DNA of 41,582 nucleotides from Candidatus Aminicenantota bacterium (GCA_016926835.1 JAFGNX010000008.1:1-41582), one strand, 5' to 3'. Positions 1-8,641 are shown, numbered from the stretch's first letter. Made by a program: numbers and translations. The notes: generated from the sequence alone by a model not told the origin.

Positions 1-1
1 A

Positions 2-61
2 CTGATCACCGTTTTGTTGATCACCTACCTTCCCTTTCTCTCGACTGCGTTGTTGAAATAA
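2..61 (+). CDS. C-terminal end of a probable TRAP transporter large permease (partial)
   Basis: The window opens inside a reading frame that ends at TAA 59-61 after 19 codons. The encoded tail, LITVLLITYLPFLSTALLK, is hydrophobic and resembles the last membrane segment of DctM-type TRAP permeases, which often end in a similar ITYxPxLS stretch. This rests on the tail alone, so another polytopic membrane protein is possible. A low-complexity repeat begins within a few bases of the stop codon, as it does at two other gene ends in this window. Confidence 0.4.
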   Translation: MITVLLITYLPFLSTALLK

Positions 62-158
62 GAGAGTTGAAGAGTTGAAAATGTAGGGGCGAAATATTTT
101 TCGCCCGTACACCTGTCACCTCATTTCTCCTGCCCCTACCCTCAACTATCTCAACCTG
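62..158. repeat. Hairpin-centred dispersed repeat element, copy 1
   Basis: The core is an imperfect inverted repeat, GTAGGGGCGAAA (83-94) against TTTCGCCCGTAC (99-110), with 11 of 12 pairs and a 4-nt loop. It is followed by ACACCTGTCACCT. The left flank (about 63-91, GAGTTGA-type repeats leading into GTAGGGGCG) is roughly inverted in the right flank (about 130-156, TGCCCCTAC then CTCAAC repeats), giving imperfect terminal inverted repeats. A second copy lies at 23705-23785. There is no coding capacity, so this is REP- or MITE-like by structure. Confidence 0.6.
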
Positions 159-186
159 TTTTTTTCTTTTGGTTACAGGGCTTTTG

Positions 187-218
187 CTTTCGACTTTCGA
201 CTTTTCACTTTCGACTTC
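187..218. repeat. Heptamer minisatellite (CTTTCGA/CTTTTCA)
   Basis: Four consecutive 7-bp units are visible: CTTTCGA, CTTTCGA, CTTTTCA, CTTTCGA, then a partial CTTC. The same style of array recurs at 441-482 and 41454-41495. Confidence 0.7.
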
Positions 219-224
219 TATCCA

Positions 225-305
225 GTGATGAGAACTCTACGGGCTAGTGATGAGAACTCAGGAGAACTTGTGATGAGAACTTCCCGGGACTTGTGATGAA
301 AATCC
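225..305. repeat. 23-bp tandem repeat, about four copies
   Basis: GTGATGAGAACTC starts at 225 and 247, GTGATGAGAACTT at 270 and a degenerate GTGATGAAAATCC at 293. The spacings are 22, 23 and 23 bp. The GATGAGAAC core reappears in inverted orientation (GTTCTCATC) at 527-535 and 792-800, inside fragments resembling a tRNA-Glu T arm. No open reading frame or mobile gene is associated. Confidence 0.7.
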
Positions 306-440
306 ATTACATAGCCCACAGGCAGGTATCATCACAGTGTTCATGAGAGCATTATCACAGTTCGGACAGGCATTCTGAACTGAGCCGCCTGGCCGGATTC
401 CTCATCACCGACTCTCCTTAGTGCCGTCACAAGGCTTTTA

Positions 441-482
441 CTTTTCACTTTCAACTTTTCACTTTCAACTTTTCACTTTTCA
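441..482. repeat. Heptamer minisatellite (CTTTTCA/CTTTCAA)
   Basis: Six consecutive 7-bp units alternate between CTTTTCA and CTTTCAA, which makes a 14-bp higher-order period over the first four. It is non-coding and closely matches the arrays at 187-218 and 41454-41495. Confidence 0.75.
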
Positions 483-498
483 CTGAGTGTCTTCCTGC

Positions 499-518
499 CA
501 CCTGTCACCTGTCACCTG
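499..518. repeat. CACCTGT heptamer array
   Basis: CACCTGT is repeated nearly three times (499-505, 506-512, 513-518). The same word follows the hairpin of the element at 62-158, so it is probably part of the same dispersed family. Confidence 0.65.
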
Positions 519-523
519 ATTTT

Positions 524-619
524 GGGTTCTCATCCCCGTAGTGAGGGTATTTTACGATAAATCGGGAATACAAGAGGAATTGGAAATGAATTCAAAATGA
601 TGAGTGGCAGCGCTACGGG
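524..619. repeat. Duplicated unit ending in a tRNA-Glu 3'-end fragment (copy A)
   Basis: The unit begins with GGGTTCTCATCCCCGTA (524-540), has a diverged AT-rich middle and ends with TGGCAGCGCTACGGG (605-619). The last block is identical to the 3' end (CCA plus acceptor stem and the first bases of the T arm) of the tRNA-Glu gene at 872-946 and lies in the same orientation. Copy B (789-886) has the same two ends 83 bp apart instead of 81. Confidence 0.7.
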
Positions 620-775
620 AACGCCTCGACATGCTGAGGTACTCCGAAGCATCCGGGCGAGGCTTCCCACGCTCGTTTCACTCGCTACGGGGATTGATGA
701 GCGGCTGCTGCCGCTCACCCTGCGGGCGGCTCGTTTACACTCGCCGTGCTGATCCGGATATGCCGGATCAGTCGA
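605..775. other. Structured non-coding segment with tRNA-Glu fragments and hairpins
   Basis: Between the two tRNA-Glu-like ends lie several hairpins: closing arms GCCTCG/CGAGGC (about 623-662), TGAGCGGC/GCCGCTCA (698-705/710-717) and CTGATCCGG/CCGGATCAG (749-757/763-771). CGCTACGGGGATT at 683-695 is an exact 13-bp copy of tRNA-Glu sequence (878-890). GCTCGTTTCACTCGC (about 671-685) is near-duplicated about 60 bp later. Short open frames here have no recognisable protein features. The segment could be a degraded duplication, an integration scar or a structured RNA; the sequence alone does not decide. Confidence 0.45.
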
Positions 776-788
776 ACCCGGTACTCCG

Positions 789-886
789 GGGTTCTCATCC
801 CCGTAATTAGGTAATTTCACGAATAATATGGAAATAAAGACAGAAATTGTGAATTACTTGAAAATTGCGAATGGCAGCGCTACGGG
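789..886. repeat. Duplicated unit joined to the intact tRNA-Glu gene (copy B)
   Basis: GGGTTCTCATCCCCGTA (789-805), a diverged AT-rich middle and TGGCAGCGCTACGGG (872-886, the real 3' end of tRNA-Glu). The first block, read with the preceding CC, is the reverse complement of the tRNA-Glu T-arm region except for two bases. The offset from copy A is about 266 bp. Confidence 0.7.
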
Positions 887-946
887 GATTCGAACCCCGG
901 TTTGATGACTGAGAATCACCCGTCCTAACCCCTAGACGATAGCGCC
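872..946 (-). tRNA. tRNA-Glu (anticodon CTC)
   Basis: Read on the minus strand this is a 75-nt cloverleaf. The acceptor arms are GGCGCTA and TAGCGCT, the anticodon stem is GGTGA/TCATC with loop TTCTCAG (anticodon CTC), and the T arm CGGGGTTCGAATCCCCG is intact. CCA is encoded. It lies downstream of tRNA-Gln, probably in the same transcript. Fragments of its 3' end are scattered through 524-886. Confidence 0.95.
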
Positions 947-1022
947 GCCCGGAAAATACGGTTATTCGATCACGGACACTACTTCAATCCATCCCGGGAT
1001 CCGCGTGTCCGATTCGATGCGA

Positions 1023-1096
1023 TGGCTGGGAAGCAGGGATTCGAACCCCAATTCTATGATCCAGAGTCATATGTCCTACCGTTAGACGACTTCCCA
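1023..1096 (-). tRNA. tRNA-Gln (anticodon CTG)
   Basis: This is a 74-nt minus-strand cloverleaf with acceptor TGGGAAG/CTTCCCA, anticodon loop CTCTGGA (anticodon CTG), T-arm sequence GGGGTTCGAATCCC and encoded CCA. A promoter sits just upstream (1111-1138). tRNA-Glu follows 76 bp downstream. Confidence 0.95.
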
Positions 1097-1110
1097 GCTC
1101 TGGAAACTAT

Positions 1111-1138
1111 ATTATACCAATTTCTGCCCTTTTTTCAA
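1111..1138 (-). promoter_or_regulatory. Sigma-70 promoter for tRNA-Gln/tRNA-Glu
   Basis: On the minus strand TTGAAA (1133-1138) and TATAAT (1111-1116) are separated by 16 bp. The predicted start lies a few bases before the tRNA-Gln 5' end at 1096. Confidence 0.75.
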
Positions 1139-1176
1139 CCCGGGAACCGTGATTTTTTCCACCTGCTTTTGCCTAC

Positions 1177-1210
1177 AAAAAAAAGGGCCCTTCCTTTTCA
1201 GGAAGGGCCC
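1177..1210 (-). terminator. Intrinsic terminator of groEL
   Basis: A perfect 10-bp stem (GGGCCCTTCC, 1201-1210, with GGAAGGGCCC, 1185-1194) and a 6-nt loop is followed on the minus strand by eight T residues (1177-1184). It starts 27 bp after the groEL stop codon. Confidence 0.93.
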
Positions 1211-1236
1211 CTGGATCTGTCCTGTATGAGCCGGGA

Positions 1237-2886
<1,650 letters not shown>

Positions 2887-2907
2887 TCAGGTTTTCTTTA
2901 GGGTGGT

Positions 2908-2937
2908 ATTATAATATAAAGATAGCGTTGATGTCAA
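2908..2937 (-). promoter_or_regulatory. Sigma-70 promoter of groEL
   Basis: On the minus strand TTGACA (2932-2937) and TATAAT (2908-2913) are both exact consensus with an 18-bp spacer. The predicted leader is about 40 nt. No inverted-repeat heat-shock operator was seen between promoter and gene. Confidence 0.85.
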
Positions 2938-2981
2938 ACGCAATTAACTATAGTTATACGCGGGAAAAGTATAATTCAAAT

Positions 2982-3275
2982 TTATTTTCTTTTTATTTCT
3001 TGCGTTTTCTCTGATTTTTTACGTTTTTCTTTGATATTCAACTTTTGTAACTTTTTTTTAATGGTATTTCTATGCAGTTTCACCACAGAAGAAACGCGGC
3101 ATACGTTGTAATCGTTCTTTTCAAGAATTGCGATTAGCAATGTCTTTTCAAACTCCTGCATGATTTCTTGAAAATACAAACGGGAATTGGCTGATTTCAC
3201 CGCCAGGATTTTCATCTGGCGCTTGATGGTTAAGTTGCTGAATTGATCAGCCAATTCCAGGGTTTTCTTGTCCAT
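2982..3275 (-). CDS. Small Fis-family helix-turn-helix protein
   Basis: This 97-residue protein starts MDKKTLELADQF; an AGGAAA ribosome-binding site supports that ATG. Its middle, FEKTLLIAILEKNDYN and onward, matches the C-terminal helix-turn-helix of Fis and NtrC-type regulators (HTH_8), including the RNTIKKKLQKL recognition-helix pattern. The C-terminus is very rich in lysine. The start lies 29 bp inside the end of cvpA, so translation is probably coupled. A nucleoid-associated or regulatory DNA-binding role is inferred; its targets are unknown. The frame stays open further upstream, but that part lies within cvpA and shows no domain. Confidence 0.72.
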   Translation of the reverse strand: MDKKTLELADQFSNLTIKRQMKILAVKSANSRLYFQEIMQEFEKTLLIAILEKNDYNVCRVSSVVKLHRNTIKKKLQKLNIKEKRKKSEKTQEIKRK

Positions 3276-3786
3276 TTGTTTTCCTGAAAAAATCCTGAAC
3301 CTGCTGGCGATACTTACCGGGTACGGCCTGAAGTGCCAGGTTGACGGTCCGCAACAGTATGGGTGACAGTCTTGACTCGCGTGTGATGCGTTCATTCACG
3401 GGAAAAACAACCAGCAGGAATACAATGATCCCGGAAATCAAGATCCCCCGGACCGTTCCGAATGCGCCCCCCAGAATACGGTCGATGGAGCGCAGGGGGT
3501 CAACGGAAAAGACCTTTCGTGCCACCCATGTAACCAGGGCGCCCAACAGGAGTATGCTGACAAAAATCGTGCCGAAGGCCACAAGATTGGCGATTTCACT
3601 GTTGCGGATGGTTGCGGAAAGGTGAAGCCCGAGATCCCGGAAGAACAGGAATGACAAAACCACGGCCAGCACAAAAAAGAACAATGACAGCAACTCCCTC
3701 ACCAATCCTTTCACAATTCCCATTACCGTGGATATTAGGATCAGGATGATGAAAACGATGTCGAGCCAGTTCAAACCGCTACCCAT
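3247..3786 (-). CDS. cvpA: CvpA family membrane protein
   Basis: The 179-residue protein starts MGSGLNWLDIVFIILILIS and has about four membrane segments (roughly residues 7-25, 30-50, 65-85 and 105-125), as in the CvpA (colicin V production) family. The GIVKGLVRELLSL and RILGGAFGTVRGIL stretches are typical. The molecular function of the family is unsettled; in Enterobacteria it is linked to the purF region and envelope stress. Here the neighbour is purC, again a purine gene. The ATG overlaps the purC stop as TAATG, which favours this start over the longer open frame. Confidence 0.85.
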   Translation of the reverse strand: MGSGLNWLDIVFIILILISTVMGIVKGLVRELLSLFFFVLAVVLSFLFFRDLGLHLSATIRNSEIANLVAFGTIFVSILLLGALVTWVARKVFSVDPLRSIDRILGGAFGTVRGILISGIIVFLLVVFPVNERITRESRLSPILLRTVNLALQAVPGKYRQQVQDFFRKTNGQENPGIG

Positions 3787-4697
3787 TATTGTTCTTTTCC
3801 GGTCAGTATTCTCAATATTTCCAGATACTTGCTCCGGGTTTGCAGGACGACTTCCCCGGGCAGCTGCGGCGGCTGGCTGTTGCGGTCCCAACCTGTTTTC
3901 AACAGATAATTCCGGACAAACTGCTTGTCAAATGCCGGGGGCTCATTGCCGGCGGCATGGCAGGATCGGTACTCTTCCGTTTTCCAGAAACGGGAAGAGT
4001 CGGGAGTGAAAATCTCATCCACCAGTACAATCGTTCCATCCGCATCCCATCCGAATTCAAACTTGGTGTCCGCGATAATAATGCCTTTCTCCTGCGCGAA
4101 ACGATTGCCGAAACGATACAGCTCCAGGGCAAGGGAACGGATCCTGGCTGCGTTCTCCATACCCACCCGAGACGACAACTCCTTGAAAGTGATGTTTTCA
4201 TCATGCCCGGACTCGGCTTTGGTGGAGGGAGTAAATATCGGCTCGGGAAGCGGATCGTTGAATTTCAGCCCTTTGGGCAAGGTGATGCCGCATATTTCTC
4301 CGGAAGCAGTGTACGACTTCCATCCGGAACCGGCAAGATAACCACGCACAATGGCTTCAACTGGAAAAACATCCAGTTTCCGTGCCAGAACAGCGCGATC
4401 CATCAGTTGTTCTTTATACGGTTTGAATAACTCCAGTTCATGCGGCGCGTCCGTTACCAGGTGGTTGGGGATCAAATTCCGCGTCTGGTGAAACCAGAAA
4501 GAAGACAGGCGGTTCAGCACCTTGCCCTTGTCGGGGATCAATGTGGGAAGCACGTAATCAAACGCGGACAAACGATCCGTAGACACAATCAGCAATTGGT
4601 CCCCGACCACGAACACTTCACGTACTTTTCCCGATTTGAATTTTGGGAAAGGCAATTCCACCGTAGAAATTTCAGTACTGTTTGACTTGGTATCCAT
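3786..4697 (-). CDS. purC: Phosphoribosylaminoimidazole-succinocarboxamide synthase (SAICAR synthetase)
   Basis: This enzyme joins aspartate to CAIR using ATP in de novo purine synthesis. The family signature STDRLSAFDYVLP lies near residues 39-51, followed by VRGYLAGSGW and the ATP/metal-site stretch GWDADGTIVLVDEIFTPDS. At 303 residues it belongs to the longer form rather than the 237-residue E. coli form. The ATG is preceded by GAAGGGGTAAG. It is the first gene of purC-cvpA-fis-like. Confidence 0.97.
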   Translation of the reverse strand: MDTKSNSTEISTVELPFPKFKSGKVREVFVVGDQLLIVSTDRLSAFDYVLPTLIPDKGKVLNRLSSFWFHQTRNLIPNHLVTDAPHELELFKPYKEQLMDRAVLARKLDVFPVEAIVRGYLAGSGWKSYTASGEICGITLPKGLKFNDPLPEPIFTPSTKAESGHDENITFKELSSRVGMENAARIRSLALELYRFGNRFAQEKGIIIADTKFEFGWDADGTIVLVDEIFTPDSSRFWKTEEYRSCHAAGNEPPAFDKQFVRNYLLKTGWDRNSQPPQLPGEVVLQTRSKYLEILRILTGKEQ

Positions 4698-4755
4698 CTT
4701 ACCCCTTCTGCCCGCTGCAGCACCCTTTGGCGAAAAACGCGGCTATGCTGCCTAT

Positions 4756-4784
4756 AGATTAAAACAAGGAATTCAGCTTTTCAA
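4756..4784 (-). promoter_or_regulatory. Probable sigma-70 promoter of purC-cvpA-fis
   Basis: On the minus strand TTGAAA (4779-4784) and TAATCT (4756-4761) have a 17-bp spacer, about 60 bp before the purC start. The -35 has five and the -10 four of six consensus bases. Confidence 0.6.
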
Positions 4785-4810
4785 CCATTCACCGGTTTTT
4801 TCGGACAAGG

Positions 4811-7000
4811 TTACAAAATGGAATAACCGACAATCAGCCCGGCAACCACGATCGACACCATGCTCATCAGTTTGATCAGGATATTCAGCGAAGGACCGGA
4901 AGTGTCTTTCAGTGGGTCACCGACCGTATCTCCGACCACACCGGCTTTGTGCGCAGGAGATCCTTTACCGCCCAGATTGCCTTCTTCAATGTACTTCTTG
5001 GCATTGTCCCAGGATCCGCCGGCATTGGCCATGAAGATGGCCAGAACAAAACCGGCTCCCAGCGCGCCGACCAGCAATCCCATCACCCCGGGGACGCCGA
5101 AAATGATTCCGGTCAGGATGGGAATCATTATGGCCAGCGATGACGGCAGGATCATTTCGCGCTGCGCTCCCTTGGTAGAGATCATCACGCAAGCGGCGTA
5201 GTCCGGTTTTTCCGTTCCCTGCAGGATTCCCGAGATCTCTCTGAACTGTCGGCGCACCTCGTCCACCATGGCGGAAGCGGCCCGGCCCACAGCTTTCATG
5301 GTTAATCCCGAAAAAACGAATGCCATCATGGATCCCAGAAAGATCCCTACGATTACCTTGGGATTCATGAGGTTGACTTCAAAAAGGGACATGAATCCGC
5401 TGATGTTGATGCGTGCCACCTCTTCAATACTGGTAAAGACTTTTCCGGCGCCAACCGCGATTTCTCCGCTTCGTTGAATGATGTGGATCATGCCGGCCTT
5501 GATCTCCTCTATATAGGAGGCCAACAGGGCCAAAGCGGTCAGGGCGGCGGAACCGATCGCAAACCCCTTTCCGGTTGCCGCGGTGGTGTTACCCAGCGTA
5601 TCCAGGGCGTCCGTGCGCTGGCGCACTTCTTTGGGGAGTCCGGCCATTTCCGCGTTACCCCCCGCATTATCGGCGATGGGACCATAGGCATCGGTTGCCA
5701 GGGTAATGCCCAGAGTGGAGAGCATGCCGACCGCAGCGACACCGATCCCGTACAAGCCGTGCATGGGATCCGCAAATCCGCCGGCAAAAGCGAAAGCTCC
5801 GATGATTCCCGCGGCAATGGCTGTTACGGGAACAGCGGTTGATATCATGCCGGAGGAAAGCCCGGCAATAATAATCGTGGCTTCTCCGGTTTTGGATTGT
5901 TCAGCCACTTCCACGGTCGGACGAAAACTGGATGAAGTATAGTATTCCACGCTTCTTCCCACGATAATGCCCACGAATAACCCGACGATAATGGAACCGA
6001 ATACACCCATATTTCCGGGCAACAGCAGAAATACCGCGCCCAGTGAACCGATCACGATCAGAAAAGAGCTGAAGTTAATGCCACGACCCAGGGCCTGCAG
6101 CAGTTGTTTCTGGGTGGCTCCCTCACGGGTCCGGACCAGAAAGACACCGAAAATAGAGGCAATGATACCGATTCCGGCGATCACCATGGGTAGAATGACC
6201 GCGTTAAAGGCCAACTCTTTCATGGCTGCGAAAGCGGAAGCGCCCAGGGCGGCGGCGGAAAGAATGGATCCGGCGTAGGATTCATAGAGGTCCGCCCCCA
6301 TGCCGGCCACATCACCCACGTTGTCACCCACATTATCGGCAATGGTGGCGGGATTGCGCGGGTCGTCTTCAGGAATACCCGCTTCGACTTTTCCCACCAG
6401 GTCCGCGCCCACATCAGCGGCCTTTGTAAAGATTCCGCCGCCCACGCGGGCAAAAAGAGCCTGCAGCGAAGCCCCCATGCCGAAAGAGAGCATGGTTACG
6501 GTGGTCACACCCAGGCTGTATTTCAGCCAGATGTGCAGGATGATGAACCAGAGCGAAACATCCAGCAGTCCCAGACCAACCACGACCAGGCCCAGCACCG
6601 AACCGCTCCGGAAGGCGACTTTCAAGGCTTTGTCCAGGGATTCCCTGGCCTGGTTGGTGGTTCGCGCGGACGCCAGGGTGGCGGTGGTCATACCGATAAA
6701 ACCGGCTAGCGCCGAGAAAAACCCGCCGGTAAGAAACGCGAACGGCGTCCAGGGGGACTGCACCTTGAGGCCATACGATAGGAAAGCCAGAAACACGGCG
6801 GCAACCGCAAAAAATATTGCCACGATCTTGTATTGCTGCCTGATATACGCCTTGGCACCTCGACGAACCGCTTCCGCGATTTCGATCATCTTGGCATTGC
6901 CTTCGGGCAACTTCATGATCTGGCGGTAAAACAACCAGGCGGCCAGAAGAGCTATGGCGGCTGAAACTGGAGCAATTCCGAACAGCAGGATCTTTTGCAT
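4811..7000 (-). CDS. hppA: Membrane-bound proton/sodium-pumping pyrophosphatase
   Basis: The 729-residue protein has about 16 membrane segments and couples PPi hydrolysis to cation export across the inner membrane. The substrate-site motifs DVGADLVGKVE and DNVGDNVGDVAGMGADL are intact (roughly residues 195-235), as are the C-terminal aspartate-rich motif GDTVGDPLKDTSGPSLNIL and DNAGG near the middle. The GNTTAATGKGFAIGSA segment has Ala where K+-independent enzymes have Lys, which places it in the K+-dependent class. Whether H+, Na+ or both are pumped cannot be told by eye. A GGAAGGAGAAA ribosome-binding site precedes the ATG, and it has its own promoter. Such pumps are common in anaerobes with tight energy budgets. 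Confidence 0.97.
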   Translation of the reverse strand: MQKILLFGIAPVSAAIALLAAWLFYRQIMKLPEGNAKMIEIAEAVRRGAKAYIRQQYKIVAIFFAVAAVFLAFLSYGLKVQSPWTPFAFLTGGFFSALAGFIGMTTATLASARTTNQARESLDKALKVAFRSGSVLGLVVVGLGLLDVSLWFIILHIWLKYSLGVTTVTMLSFGMGASLQALFARVGGGIFTKAADVGADLVGKVEAGIPEDDPRNPATIADNVGDNVGDVAGMGADLYESYAGSILSAAALGASAFAAMKELAFNAVILPMVIAGIGIIASIFGVFLVRTREGATQKQLLQALGRGINFSSFLIVIGSLGAVFLLLPGNMGVFGSIIVGLFVGIIVGRSVEYYTSSSFRPTVEVAEQSKTGEATIIIAGLSSGMISTAVPVTAIAAGIIGAFAFAGGFADPMHGLYGIGVAAVGMLSTLGITLATDAYGPIADNAGGNAEMAGLPKEVRQRTDALDTLGNTTAATGKGFAIGSAALTALALLASYIEEIKAGMIHIIQRSGEIAVGAGKVFTSIEEVARINISGFMSLFEVNLMNPKVIVGIFLGSMMAFVFSGLTMKAVGRAASAMVDEVRRQFREISGILQGTEKPDYAACVMISTKGAQREMILPSSLAIMIPILTGIIFGVPGVMGLLVGALGAGFVLAIFMANAGGSWDNAKKYIEEGNLGGKGSPAHKAGVVGDTVGDPLKDTSGPSLNILIKLMSMVSIVVAGLIVGYSIL

Positions 7001-7043
7001 CTGATTTCTCCTTCCCGGCGATGGGGGTTAGAGTGTAAGCGCC

Positions 7044-7072
7044 ATTTTAATGAAAAAGCGCCCTCATGTCAA
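7044..7072 (-). promoter_or_regulatory. Sigma-70 promoter of hppA
   Basis: On the minus strand TTGACA (7067-7072) and TAAAAT (7044-7049) have a 17-bp spacer. The -35 hexamer contains the TGA stop codon (7069-7071) of the upstream ydcF-like gene, so the promoter abuts the end of the long operon. The leader is about 37 nt. Confidence 0.8.
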
Positions 7073-7683
7073 GGTGACGGACTTCCGGAAAGGCGAAATC
7101 GCAGTATGGCCAGGTATTCACGCGCGAGCAAACGCAGGTTGCGCAACCATTGTCGTACTCCCGAGTTGAGACGAATCTCGGACGTATGCATGCGTGCGAT
7201 ACGGAAATCATTGTACCCCAGATGCCGCATGATCATTTTCACCCGGGCCTGGTGATAGGGTGACGTACACGCAATCACCTGCCTGAAACCCAAGCTGTTC
7301 ACCAGTTCCAACCCGTGGGTGAGGTTTTCCATGGTGTTCTGGCTGCGACCTTCCAGAATAATGTGTTCGGGGGCGATTCCCTGATGCGTCAACCAGTTTT
7401 TCATTACGGGTACAGCCGGGCTTCCACGGTAAAGAGAACCGTCCGAAACGATCACGCTACGCGGAGTTTGCCGGTACAATGCAACCGCCAGCTTCAGGCG
7501 TTCGGCCGTGCTGTAGCCGAAATTCAGTTTGGGCCTGAGTCCGCCGCCCAGAACCAGGATGACGTCTCCGTAATCGGCGGGAACAGACTCCCCCGCTTCC
7601 AGGCTTTCCAGCCAGGGCTGGGTGCATGCCGCCATGCCCAGGGCGATCACAATACCGACAATTGCGTAAAAGACACGTTTCAT
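7069..7683 (-). CDS. YdcF-like DUF218 envelope protein
   Basis: This 204-residue protein starts MKRVFYAIVGIVIALGMAAC, a signal sequence with a possible lipobox, so it is probably exported or membrane-anchored. The DUF218 core is clear: ILVLGGG, STAERLKLAVALY, EGRSQNTMENL and TSPYHQARV. Relatives (YdcF, SanA, ElyC) act in envelope or peptidoglycan-related processes, but their reaction is poorly known. The frame extends 26 codons upstream, into the end of the previous gene, but the signal peptide marks this start. It is the last gene of the tig-lon-rho run and lies behind the bactofilin-like gene. Confidence 0.85.
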   Translation of the reverse strand: MKRVFYAIVGIVIALGMAACTQPWLESLEAGESVPADYGDVILVLGGGLRPKLNFGYSTAERLKLAVALYRQTPRSVIVSDGSLYRGSPAVPVMKNWLTHQGIAPEHIILEGRSQNTMENLTHGLELVNSLGFRQVIACTSPYHQARVKMIMRHLGYNDFRIARMHTSEIRLNSGVRQWLRNLRLLAREYLAILRFRLSGSPSP

Positions 7684-7747
7684 GCGAATAAATTCAGCAA
7701 CGAGCGCCCAAGACCTAGGGCATTTGCCACTCCCGACCCCGATGGAT

Positions 7748-8641
7748 TTATGCAGCCGCATGCCTGCGCAAACGTCTCATCAGATAGGCGGTGCCGGTTC
7801 CGATTTCAACCAGATTGAGCAACAACAATACAATGGTGCCGGCCACCGGAACGAAAGACAACAAGCCGAATACAACTGTCGCGGTCAAAAGCGCCAGCGG
7901 TACACTGGAACCTGTGTATCCTGCATGTTGCATCATGCGGCGGCCGATTGCAAAAAACACCACGGTTCTTCCCAGCACCAACACGGCGAACCAGGCCAGA
8001 ATCAAGAGAAACAGCAGGGGGATCCCGATCAGAATGAAACTGAGAAACAGGCACAGTAAAGTCGCCGTAATGAAGACCACCAGCGCGCCCAGGCCGGTTA
8101 TCCCCATGCGCCAAGTTCGAGCGGCGAGGATGCCTTCCGCGTGCATGACAACGCGTGGAAACAGAACGAATGTCAACAGGGTAATGATAAACCAGACAAT
8201 GATCTTGGCGGCGCGGAAAAAACCCAGGGACCGGGATTCGGAAAAAATGGGGTGCAGCGAACTGCGCAAGCGTTTCAGGTCATAGCGAAAGTGGAGGTGG
8301 CCGCCTTCGACGCGGACCCCTTCCCCGCGGTTTAATTTTCCCCCGATCAACAGGAGTTCTCCCAGGATAACGCTTCCCGGTTCCAACTCAATATCTGCGG
8401 AAAATCCGATCACGTCTTTCTTTACAATACCGGAAATTCGCGCGCTGCCTCCGATTAGAAACAGCGACTCTTCCAGGGTTCCCTGAATGACCACATTGCC
8501 TTTCCAGGCCAACACATTCTTTGACACGGTTTCTCTTTCAGCGATTGATACGTCACGGTGAAGCCTGAATCCCTGGGCCGGTAGCCATGCGGTAACCAGT
8601 ATCAGCCCCAGGCAAATCATGACAGATCGTCGCATGATCAT
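7748..8641 (-). CDS. Bactofilin-like polymer-forming domain fused to membrane segments
   Basis: The 297-residue protein has a signal peptide (residues 1-23). A beta-repeat region follows (about 30-115), with the KNVLAWKGNVVIQGTLEESLF rhythm of bactofilin/polymer-forming cytoskeletal domains. Four or more hydrophobic segments fill the second half. With an N-terminal signal the beta domain should face the periplasm, unlike true cytoplasmic bactofilins. The ATG overlaps the stop of the anti-sigma gene (ATGA). Proteins of this shape are often found beside ECF sigma/anti-sigma pairs, so a target or partner of that system is plausible. The function is unknown. Confidence 0.72.
   Translation of the reverse strand: MIMRRSVMICLGLILVTAWLPAQGFRLHRDVSIAERETVSKNVLAWKGNVVIQGTLEESLFLIGGSARISGIVKKDVIGFSADIELEPGSVILGELLLIGGKLNRGEGVRVEGGHLHFRYDLKRLRSSLHPIFSESRSLGFFRAAKIIVWFIITLLTFVLFPRVVMHAEGILAARTWRMGITGLGALVVFITATLLCLFLSFILIGIPLLFLLILAWFAVLVLGRTVVFFAIGRRMMQHAGYTGSSVPLALLTATVVFGLLSFVPVAGTIVLLLLNLVEIGTGTAYLMRRLRRHAAA

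Noticed and set aside
225-305. CRISPR array
   Set aside because: The repeat unit is contiguous at 22-23 bp with no unique spacers, the copies are degenerate and no cas gene is present.
530-820. Overlapping open frames on both strands in the repeat region (530-820 minus, 604-810 plus)
   Set aside because: They run through tRNA-like fragments and hairpins, have no ribosome-binding site and show no protein features.
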